64,000 nucleotides of DNA from Psychrobacillus faecigallinarum (lineage in GTDB: Bacteria; Bacillota; Bacilli; Bacillales_A; Planococcaceae). Shown here piece by piece: positions 56,814 to 64,000 of the stretch; within the stretch, counting starts at the first letter, position 1; every line of letters starts with the position of its first letter. The stretch is from contig NZ_JACSQO010000002.1 of NCBI RefSeq assembly GCF_014836595.1, positions 310,001-374,000 of the forward strand, in the 5' to 3' direction. A model generated the notes under the pieces. The model was given only the letters and a program-made list of their open reading frames with translations, was not told the DNA's origin and searched no databases. The translations under genes and the position numbers were made by a program.

Positions 56814-58340
56814 TTAAAATTTATTTTTAGTTGTTTTTGCAATTTTAAAGATGACACTAACTTCTTTTCGTTTAATTTGTCCAAATAGCAATAGACCAAT
56901 AGTTAAGTAAACCAAAGTTATCAAACAATCTACTATTAATGGCTGACTCCCTATGGATATTACCATTGGACGGGTAATAATAGTGGCGATAAAAACTACA
57001 TATGGCAATGCAAAGAAAGAGAATCCGATTTGGGCTTCTTTCTTTTCTTTAAGTGAAGCGATATGTAAAAACGAAGTGATGAGAACACCAAATCCTATCG
57101 CGACAATTGCTCCCTTTTCTTGAATGGATACCTGAGAGGCAAGGAAAAACAATAATAATAATTTCCCTACTCCACCATACAGAGAGTTTAAAAAAGCACT
57201 GTTAGAACTATTCAACGCCTGTAGGATGGAGAAGAGTGGGCTTTGAATATAGTAAAAGAAAAATATCGGTGCAAGTATTTTCATATAAACTGTTGCGTTT
57301 TCTACATGAAACAATTCATAGACAAGTTCGCCTCCATGTAGATAGAATAACGTAGCTGCATAACAACCAGTTAAAGTAGAGAACTTTAATGAAAGATGTA
57401 TTCTCTCTTTTAATAAGCTATAATTTTTCCTTGCATAGGCGTCGCTAACAGCTGGTATAAGGACGATAGACAAGGCAAAAGGTATGAATGATGGGAAGAG
57501 CAACAAAGGAACTAAAACACCGGAGATGACACCATAAAGAGTTGTAGCGGCTACGGCACTAATTCCAGTAATGGCTAAAGCTTTAATAAAAATGATAGGC
57601 TCTAAAAACCAAGTGAACGATCCAAAAAGCTTACTGCCCGAAGAAGGCAGTGCAATTGCAAATAATGGTGATAAGGGATATGCTTTTTTAGATTTCTTAT
57701 ACGTCTGGCTTTTCTTCCATTTGTTATATCTCCACTTCAGATAAAGTAAAGAAGCGGCCTCTGCTAATAAGGCTAAGAACATGGCGTAAGCAGCAGCTTC
57801 CTGTGGAGTTGAGGAAGTTAAAAACAATGGTAATGCAAAGGTAATCAGTAAAATACGCACAATCTGTTCAATAAGTTGGGCTATTGCTGTTTCTTCAAGT
57901 CTTGCAATACCTTGCAAGAATCCCCTAAGAATTCCACCTGCTGCAGCAATCGGGACAATTGCAATTGAAACATAGAGAGTCATTGTAATAGCATCGTTCT
58001 TTAGCAAGTTACTAGAAATTAGAGGAGTAACAAAGATAAAGAGGGGAGTAAAAGCTATCATAGAGACTACTGTGACAATTACGGATGTTCTCATAACGGT
58101 AAAGTACTCTGAAATAGCGTTCCTTGTTCGTAACTCTGCTACTATTTTAGTAATAGCTATAGGTATGCCCAGTTGGATCAGCGAAAGAAAGAATATGAAT
58201 GCTGGATAAGCCGTGCTGTAAATTCCAACAGCCTCTTCTCCCGTTAATCGAACAAATTGCATACGATAAATAAAACCTAGAAACTTGGACAAAAAAATGG
58301 CAAACATTAATACAATAGACCCTCTTAAATAAGTTGACAA
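56814..58340 (-). CDS. spoVB: SpoVB-type MOP flippase
   Basis: 508 aa, polysaccharide biosynthesis/MurJ-like exporter with about 14 transmembrane helices. The N-terminus STYLRGSIVLMFAIFLSKFLGFIYRMQFVRLTGEEAVGIY is typical of SpoVB, which is needed for spore cortex synthesis, probably as a lipid-linked precursor flippase. A TTG start at 58340 is preceded by AAGGAAG at 7 nt. Position between yajC/DUF421 and secDF matches B. subtilis. Confidence 0.92.
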   Translation of the reverse strand: MSTYLRGSIVLMFAIFLSKFLGFIYRMQFVRLTGEEAVGIYSTAYPAFIFFLSLIQLGIPIAITKIVAELRTRNAISEYFTVMRTSVIVTVVSMIAFTPLFIFVTPLISSNLLKNDAITMTLYVSIAIVPIAAAGGILRGFLQGIARLEETAIAQLIEQIVRILLITFALPLFLTSSTPQEAAAYAMFLALLAEAASLLYLKWRYNKWKKSQTYKKSKKAYPLSPLFAIALPSSGSKLFGSFTWFLEPIIFIKALAITGISAVAATTLYGVISGVLVPLLLFPSFIPFALSIVLIPAVSDAYARKNYSLLKERIHLSLKFSTLTGCYAATLFYLHGGELVYELFHVENATVYMKILAPIFFFYYIQSPLFSILQALNSSNSAFLNSLYGGVGKLLLLFFLASQVSIQEKGAIVAIGFGVLITSFLHIASLKEKKEAQIGFSFFALPYVVFIATIITRPMVISIGSQPLIVDCLITLVYLTIGLLLFGQIKRKEVSVIFKIAKTTKNKF

Positions 58341-58431
58341 TTAAACACTTCCTTCTCAAATACAGGAACTTCGTTTACAATAATAATATGCAAGCTACTT
58401 ACCACATTATTCTATAAAGAGGTGCAGTATT

Positions 58432-58746
58432 TTGGAAAACTCATACAATCATATCTATACACACGTACTACCTGCTCTAGAGAGCAAAAAGAGTGAGTTT
58501 AAAGTTTATCAGTACGAAACTGTAACAGAAGCAGATATTTGGAAGTATTGTGTAGAAAAGAAATGGAGAAAGCTAGATGTTCTTTCCTTGTCTCTTCATA
58601 AGATTGTTAATGACGTTCTTTCCATAACACCTGCCGAGTATATGACCTACGAACAAATTGAAAATTCTCGAACATCTAATTGGTTCTCGGAAATCAATCA
58701 AGAAGAATTACAAATCTTATTGAATCCTCAAACAGAGGAAAAATAA
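58432..58746 (+). CDS. comN: ComN-like post-transcriptional regulator
   Basis: 104 aa small soluble protein. It resembles the Bacillales post-transcriptional regulator family that includes ComN of B. subtilis, a protein affecting comE mRNA; support is size, the WKYCVEKKWRK and SITPAEYMTYEQIE segments, and position beside spoVB and secDF. TTG 58432 is seven bases after AGAGGTG. Assignment is moderate. Confidence 0.65.
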   Translation: MENSYNHIYTHVLPALESKKSEFKVYQYETVTEADIWKYCVEKKWRKLDVLSLSLHKIVNDVLSITPAEYMTYEQIENSRTSNWFSEINQEELQILLNPQTEEK

Positions 58747-58758
58747 GCAAAGAGTCAT

Positions 58759-58788
58759 TTGACAGTAAGGGGTATCGTGTTTCATAAT
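58759..58788 (+). promoter_or_regulatory. promoter of secDF
   Basis: Perfect TTGACA (58759-58764), 18-bp spacer, CATAAT (58783-58788). It gives a leader of about 100 nt before secDF. Confidence 0.6.
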
Positions 58789-58898
58789 AAACATGTTGCA
58801 TTTTTTGGAATTAAAACAGATAGAATATTACGTAATTGTTTTTAGCAATAGTCTTTCTGACGAAGGAAGTCTGTGGTTATTTTTAGGAGGAAGTACAT

Positions 58899-61169
58899 AT
58901 GAAAACAAGAGGACGCATAGTTGCGTTTCTACTGCTTCTAGTGATTTTTGCCGGGACTATAAGCCCGACAGTTAGTGGAGTATTAAACAATATTAAATTA
59001 GGTCTAGACTTACAAGGTGGATTCGAAGTTCTTTATCAAGTAGATGAACTCAACAAAGGACAAAAAATCACAGAGGAAGTAGTAGCTGATACTGCATCTG
59101 CTCTTACAAGCAGAATTGATGTTCTAGGAGTAAGTGAGCCTAGTATTCAAATTGAAGACGGAAATAGAATTAGGGTTCAGCTCGCTGGAGTAGAAAATCA
59201 GGAATCAGCGCGGGAATTACTTTCTACTCAGGCTAATCTGTCTTTCCGAGACTCAGAAGATAATATCATGCTAGATGGTATGGACTTAAAAGAAGGCGGA
59301 GCAAAATCTGCCTTTAATCAACAAGGACAACCGATTGTTACATTAGAATTAAAGGATGCAAATAAATTTGCAGAAGTTACTGAACAGATAGCTGCTAAAC
59401 CAGCACCTGACAATGTGCTAGTTATTTGGTTAGATTTTGAAGAAGGAGTTGACTCCTACGCTGCTGAGGTGTTGAAGGAAGAACAAAAATTCATTTCCAA
59501 CCCTCGTGTTACACAACGAATCAGTTCAGAAAGCGTAGAAATCTCTGGAGCATTTTCAGTGGATGAAACTAAAAACCTTGCGGGAATTCTAAATGCAGGA
59601 GCACTACCAGTTAAGCTTACCGAAATTTATTCAACTTCTGTTGGAGCTCAATTCGGTGAACAGGCATTGGATAGCACAATTCTAGCAAGTATCATTGGTG
59701 TTTCAGCTATATTCTTGTTTATGATTTTCTATTATCGCCTTCCAGGTCTTATTGCGGTAATTTCATTGGTTGTTTATATTTTCTTAATCTTAGTAGTTTT
59801 TGATTGGATTAATGGGGTACTTACGCTGCCAGGTATCGCCGCAATTGTTCTCGGGGTAGGTATGGCGGTTGATGCCAACATTCTTACCTATGAACGTATA
59901 AGGGAAGAGTTGCGTGTAGGTAAGTCGGTGAAGAAATCTTTTGAAAGCGGAGCAAAGGAATCATTTACTGCTATCTTTGATGCTAATATCACGACACTTT
60001 TAGCTGCAGTCGTATTATTCTATTTTGGTACAAGCTCAGTAAAAGGTTTTGCAACGCTTTTAATCATTAGTATATTGGTTGTATTCATTACAGCTGTTTG
60101 GGCTTCACGTATTTTATTAGGTCTTTTAGTGCATAGTGGGTACTTTGACAATAAACCAGGTTGGTTTGGGATTCCGAAAAAACGTATTCATGCTCCTGAA
60201 GAAGAAGTAGATACATTAGATTTAACAACAAAGTTTGATCGTATAGATTTTGTTCATAATCGTAAAATTTTCTATATCGCTTCTATTGTGTTAACGGTAG
60301 CAGGGATTGTTATTTTAAGTGTATTCAAATTGAATCTTGGAATTGACTTTTCATCTGGTACACGCGTTCAAATTGAGTCAAATACTCCATTAACGCAGGA
60401 AATAGTATCGGAGAAATTGGATTCTATCGGGTTATCTACTGAGGATATTGTAATTTCAGGAGAAAATGCTGATGGAGCTGTAGTTCGATATAAAGACGAA
60501 TTTTCTCAAGAAGAAATTAAGACTTTAAAAGCAGATATAAACGAACAATTTGGTGCAGAACCACAAGTAAGTACTGTGTCATCTACGGTTGGTAAGGAAC
60601 TTGCCGCAAATGCAATGAAAGCTTTGCTATTCGCTGCTATTGGAATTGTAATTTATGTGGCGTTCCGATTTGAGTGGCGCATGGGTGTTGCTGCCATTGT
60701 TTCCTTATTACATGATGCATTCTTAATGATCGCGATATTTAGCATTCTTCGTTTAGAAGTCGACATTACATTTATTGCAGCTGTTTTAACTATTGTAGGT
60801 TACTCGATTAACGATACAATTGTAACGTTTGACCGAATTCGAGAAAATCTTCACCGTAGTAAAGCAATTACTACTGAGGAAGAGCTTGCGACAATTGTAA
60901 ATAAATCACTTCGTCAAACATTAGGACGTTCAGTAAATACTGTGTTAACCGTTGTTCTTGTAGTAGTGGCACTATTATTGTTTGGTGCAGAAGGTATTAG
61001 AAACTTCTCTATTGCATTATTGATCGGTTTAGTTGCAGGGACGTATTCATCACTGTTTATCGCAACTCAATTATGGTTTGATCTAAAAGCTAAAGAGCTT
61101 CGTAAAACAGGTGGTATAAAAGTAGAAAAAGAAGAGAAAAAATGGGGTTCAGACGAGCCTGTGGTATAA
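58899..61169 (+). CDS. secDF: protein translocase subunit SecDF (fused)
   Basis: 756 aa, SecD and SecF as one polypeptide, as in Bacillus. Twelve transmembrane helices in two sets of six; the large extracytoplasmic P1 domain lies between the first two helices (about 30-260). Conserved GLDLQGGFEVLY, GVGMAVDANILTYERIREE (SecD) and GIDFSSGTRV, IVGYSINDTIVTFDRIRENL (SecF) are present. It uses the proton motive force to pull exported proteins. AGGAGG upstream. Confidence 0.97.
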   Translation: MKTRGRIVAFLLLLVIFAGTISPTVSGVLNNIKLGLDLQGGFEVLYQVDELNKGQKITEEVVADTASALTSRIDVLGVSEPSIQIEDGNRIRVQLAGVENQESARELLSTQANLSFRDSEDNIMLDGMDLKEGGAKSAFNQQGQPIVTLELKDANKFAEVTEQIAAKPAPDNVLVIWLDFEEGVDSYAAEVLKEEQKFISNPRVTQRISSESVEISGAFSVDETKNLAGILNAGALPVKLTEIYSTSVGAQFGEQALDSTILASIIGVSAIFLFMIFYYRLPGLIAVISLVVYIFLILVVFDWINGVLTLPGIAAIVLGVGMAVDANILTYERIREELRVGKSVKKSFESGAKESFTAIFDANITTLLAAVVLFYFGTSSVKGFATLLIISILVVFITAVWASRILLGLLVHSGYFDNKPGWFGIPKKRIHAPEEEVDTLDLTTKFDRIDFVHNRKIFYIASIVLTVAGIVILSVFKLNLGIDFSSGTRVQIESNTPLTQEIVSEKLDSIGLSTEDIVISGENADGAVVRYKDEFSQEEIKTLKADINEQFGAEPQVSTVSSTVGKELAANAMKALLFAAIGIVIYVAFRFEWRMGVAAIVSLLHDAFLMIAIFSILRLEVDITFIAAVLTIVGYSINDTIVTFDRIRENLHRSKAITTEEELATIVNKSLRQTLGRSVNTVLTVVLVVVALLLFGAEGIRNFSIALLIGLVAGTYSSLFIATQLWFDLKAKELRKTGGIKVEKEEKKWGSDEPVV

Positions 61170-61173
61170 CAGT

Positions 61174-61210
61174 AAAAAGAGCAGAGTATTCATTCTCTGC
61201 TCTTTTTTTC
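61174..61210 (+). terminator. terminator of secDF
   Basis: Stem AAAAAGAGCAGAG / CTCTGCTCTTTTTTT with a short loop and a long T tail. Confidence 0.9.
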
Positions 61211-61370
61211 TTTTTAATATGGAAAGCAAATGATTTATGTAGAATTCTAGGCTATTGGAAAAAGAAGGACTGACTTTGAAATGTTAGTTACTCAGACACT
61301 TTTGTTAAAGTAAAAATATTAATCCCTCAAGGTTTTTACGTTATAATAAAACTTAAGGAAGTGAAATAAA

Positions 61371-63728
61371 ATGATACAATCTCAAAAAAGATGGAGAATC
61401 TCTAGACCTAATGATGATTTGGTTACAACCTTTGAACAAGAACTCACGATTCCAAGAGTCTGTGCTAAAGTACTAGTATCTAGAGGGTTTAATAGCGTAG
61501 AGGAAGCTAAAAGCTTTATATATATTACTGAAGATAACGTTCATGATCCTTTTCTCTTTGAAGGGATGGAAAAACTGGTAGAAAGAGTCCATCAAGCGAT
61601 AGATGCTGGAGAAAGAATTATGATTTACGGTGACTATGATGCAGATGGAATAACAAGCACAACTGTCATGATGAAAACATTGGAAGCTATGGGTGCAGAT
61701 GTTATCTTTAAAATTCCTAACAGATTTATAGATGGTTATGGACCAAGCGAGCGCTTATTCCAACAGGCCTTTGATGAAGGGGTCAAACTTATTATTACAG
61801 TAGACAATGGAATATCCGGCATACAGCAAATTCAGTTTGCTAAAAACTTAGGAATGGATGTAATAGTAACGGATCACCATGAACCTGGTGAGGTGCTTCC
61901 CAAGGCAGATGTAATTATTCACCCTGGTTTACAAGATACAAAATATCCTTTCTCGCATTTGGCTGGTGTAGGGGTGGCATTTAAAGTTGCTCATGCTTTA
62001 CTAGGTGAAATACCGAAAGAATTATTTTACCTAGTAGCCATTGGGACAATTGCCGATCTCGTATCGTTAAAGGGTGAGAATCGTTATTTTGTCCAACAGG
62101 GTATTAAGCAGATGAAGAAAAATGATTCTATTGCAATTGAGGCTTTGGCAAATGTAAGTGGAGTTGAAACAAGCGCTATAAATGAGGAAACTATCGGTTT
62201 CGCTTTTGGACCGCGTATCAATGCTGTAGGGCGTCTTGGAGAAGCTTCCCCGGGAGTTGAGTTGTTTTTAACAGAAGAACCAAATAAAGCACTTGCTCTA
62301 GCTAATATGTTGAACGATAAAAATAAAGAACGACAAGCTATTGTAAAGCAAATCACGGATGAAGCGATTGAATTAATCGAACAACAACACTTAGACTTAA
62401 AAGGTCCAAGTGTTATTGTAGTTGGTAAAGAGGGATGGAATCCTGGCGTATTAGGAATTGTTGCATCAAAATTAGTGGAAAAATATTATCGTCCTTCAAT
62501 AGTTCTTGGGTTTGACGTAGAAAAACAAATTGCTAAAGGTTCTGCACGTAGCATCGAAGGATTTCATATGTACAATGAGCTAGCTAAGAATAGCGATATA
62601 GTAACTCATTTTGGTGGTCATCCGATGGCAGCAGGTATGACCTTCCCTCTCGAACATGTAGAAGAATTTAGAAACAGACTTAATGAACAAGCGACGACGT
62701 GCCTGACTGAGGAACAGTTAATACCTGTTGTATCAATTGATGTGCCACTGGAAATGCATGAAATATCCACGGAATCCATTCAATCCATTCAAATGCTTTC
62801 TCCTTTTGGTATGGGTTTTGCTAAACCTGTATATTGTTTAGAAAATATAGAAGTGAACTCAGTAAGGAAAATTGGCTCTGCCCAAAACCATGTGAAGATG
62901 GAGCTAATGCAGGGTGCTGTTTTGTTAGACGCTATCGGATTTGGAAAAGGTGATCTTGCTGATGAGATTGCACCGGCAACCAAATTATCCTTTATTGGAG
63001 ACTTGCAAATCAACGAGTGGAATGGGCGAAAAAAACCACAGCTTATGATTCAAGATGCAAAAACGAATCAGTGGCAGTTGTTTGATATAAGAGGCATTCG
63101 CCAGGTGAATAGATGGCTGCCTACTATACCAGAGGGAAATACTACCTTTGTCTGCTTTAACAAGGAATCTTTAGCTCATTTTGAATCTATTATTTCTGGC
63201 AAAATATGGTTTCACAATAACGTAATAGAAGAAGGCATTGTTTCCGATTGTATTTGTTTACTAGATCTACCATTAGAGGAGCAAGATTTAATAAACTTGT
63301 TAGAACACCATGATTGGCAACGAATTTATGCTCACTTTTTTGCAAACGAGTCTACTTATTTTGAAGGATTACCAACCCGAGAACAATTCAAATGGTATTT
63401 TTCTTTCATTGCTAAAAGGAAAAATTTTGCTTTAAAACAGCATATTCACGAACTATCCAAACATACTGGATGGAGTCCAAACACAATAAATTTTATGTCA
63501 AAGGTGTTTTTTGAGTTAAATTTTGTTAGAATAGAGGGTGGCACATTGGTCTTGAATGAAAATCTCCCTAAAAGAGATTTATCTGAAGCGCCAGCCTATC
63601 AACAGCGTACAAAGCAGATAAGTTTAGAGCAAAAGCTTTTGTATGCACCATATAAAGAGCTGAAACAATGGTTTGAAGAGCGAAGAGCAGCACAAACCGT
63701 TCCTGAGGAGGAGCAAAAATGGATTTAA
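61371..63728 (+). CDS. recJ: single-stranded-DNA-specific exonuclease RecJ
   Basis: 785 aa, normal Bacillus length. 5'-3' exonuclease of recombination and repair. The DHH domain carries [21 protein letters not shown] and VTDHHEPG; the DHHA1 domain has [15 protein letters not shown]. An OB fold and a C-terminal RecJ extension found in Bacillales follow. AAGGAAGTGA precedes ATG 61371, and a TATAAT (61342-61347) marks a likely promoter. The 3' end overlaps apt by 10 bases. Confidence 0.96.
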   Translation: MIQSQKRWRISRPNDDLVTTFEQELTIPRVCAKVLVSRGFNSVEEAKSFIYITEDNVHDPFLFEGMEKLVERVHQAIDAGERIMIYGDYDADGITSTTVMMKTLEAMGADVIFKIPNRFIDGYGPSERLFQQAFDEGVKLIITVDNGISGIQQIQFAKNLGMDVIVTDHHEPGEVLPKADVIIHPGLQDTKYPFSHLAGVGVAFKVAHALLGEIPKELFYLVAIGTIADLVSLKGENRYFVQQGIKQMKKNDSIAIEALANVSGVETSAINEETIGFAFGPRINAVGRLGEASPGVELFLTEEPNKALALANMLNDKNKERQAIVKQITDEAIELIEQQHLDLKGPSVIVVGKEGWNPGVLGIVASKLVEKYYRPSIVLGFDVEKQIAKGSARSIEGFHMYNELAKNSDIVTHFGGHPMAAGMTFPLEHVEEFRNRLNEQATTCLTEEQLIPVVSIDVPLEMHEISTESIQSIQMLSPFGMGFAKPVYCLENIEVNSVRKIGSAQNHVKMELMQGAVLLDAIGFGKGDLADEIAPATKLSFIGDLQINEWNGRKKPQLMIQDAKTNQWQLFDIRGIRQVNRWLPTIPEGNTTFVCFNKESLAHFESIISGKIWFHNNVIEEGIVSDCICLLDLPLEEQDLINLLEHHDWQRIYAHFFANESTYFEGLPTREQFKWYFSFIAKRKNFALKQHIHELSKHTGWSPNTINFMSKVFFELNFVRIEGGTLVLNENLPKRDLSEAPAYQQRTKQISLEQKLLYAPYKELKQWFEERRAAQTVPEEEQKWI

Positions 63729-64000
63729 AGAAATATGTAACAATTGTAGAAGACTGGCCTAAACCAGGTATTCGATTCAAGGATATTACAACAATTATGG
63801 ACAATGGAGAAGCATACAAATATGCGACTGACCAAATTGTTGAATATGCAAAAGAAGTGGATGCAGATATTATTGTTGGACCAGAAGCACGTGGATTCAT
63901 CATTGGATGCCCTGTTGCTTATGCTTTAGGCATAGGTTTTGCACCAGTTCGTAAGGAAGGCAAGCTCCCTCGGGAAGTAATTCGTGCTGAATACGGATTA
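63719..64000 (+). CDS. apt: adenine phosphoribosyltransferase, 5' part
   Basis: The first 94 residues are visible; the gene runs off the window. It begins [25 protein letters not shown], then [24 protein letters not shown] and PVRKEGKLP, all standard Apt sequences. It makes AMP from adenine and PRPP. ATG 63719 follows GAGGAGG at 63706-63712 and lies inside the recJ end in another frame, the usual recJ-apt order in Bacillales. Confidence 0.95.
   Translation, partial: MDLKKYVTIVEDWPKPGIRFKDITTIMDNGEAYKYATDQIVEYAKEVDADIIVGPEARGFIIGCPVAYALGIGFAPVRKEGKLPREVIRAEYGL

Noticed and set aside
58793..58975. Small plus-strand frame before secDF
   Set aside because: No good ribosome binding site, overlaps the secDF start in another frame, and lies in the secDF leader.

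Overview
The window comes from the chromosome of an AT-rich, endospore-forming Gram-positive bacterium of the order Bacillales. Nearly every gene has a recognisable Bacillus-type counterpart in nearly the same order (tig-clpX-lonA-ysxC-hemAXCDBL-spoVID-valS-folC ... comC-spoIIB-maf-radC-mreBCD-minCD-spoIVFAB-rplU-prp-rpmA-spo0B-obg-pheBA-niaR-safA-ruvAB-queA-tgt-yajC-spoVB-secDF-recJ-apt). Several differences from B. subtilis suggest a relative such as the Planococcaceae (Psychrobacillus/Lysinibacillus-like): no lonB, shortened SpoVID, SpoIVFA and SpoIVFB, no nad genes beside niaR, and a full type IV pilus locus. The genus is an inference, not something read directly.

Layout. 1-6.9 kb: 3' end of anmK, then trigger factor, ClpX, LonA and the ribosome-assembly GTPase YsxC/EngB. 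7.0-13.5 kb: haem operon hemAXCDBL, with a PerR-like box and an inverted repeat upstream of hemA and a terminator-like hairpin between hemA and hemX. 13.7-20.9 kb: a short SpoVID-like protein, a small membrane protein on the other strand, T-box-controlled valS, a six-copy 21-bp tandem repeat, two overlapping ATP-grasp ligase genes on the minus strand, and folC. 21.0-36.4 kb: a type IV pilus locus between folC and the prepilin peptidase gene. It holds a divergent minor-pilin operon, a secreted G5/EF-hand-like protein, PilB, PilT, PilC, the major pilin, PilM/N/O and the prepilin peptidase. Two membrane diguanylate cyclases lie at its edges, one of them inside the terminal operon.

36.4-48.4 kb: SpoIIB-like protein, Maf, RadC, MreBCD, MinCD, SpoIVFA/FB, the L21 leader with rplU-prp-rpmA, Spo0B, Obg and PheB/PheA. 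48.4-51.5 kb: niaR on the minus strand, then the spore coat protein gene safA followed by a coat-type phosphotransferase gene. 51.5-64 kb: ruvAB-queA-tgt-yajC, a DUF421 protein, a 361-bp inverted-repeat-bounded intergenic element, SpoVB (minus strand), a ComN-like protein, SecDF, RecJ and the 5' part of apt.

The housekeeping blocks are ordinary. The parts most worth a second look are the pilus locus with its c-di-GMP enzymes, the paired ATP-grasp genes next to a heptad-period repeat, the IR-bounded element at 56.4-56.8 kb, and the trimmed sporulation proteins.
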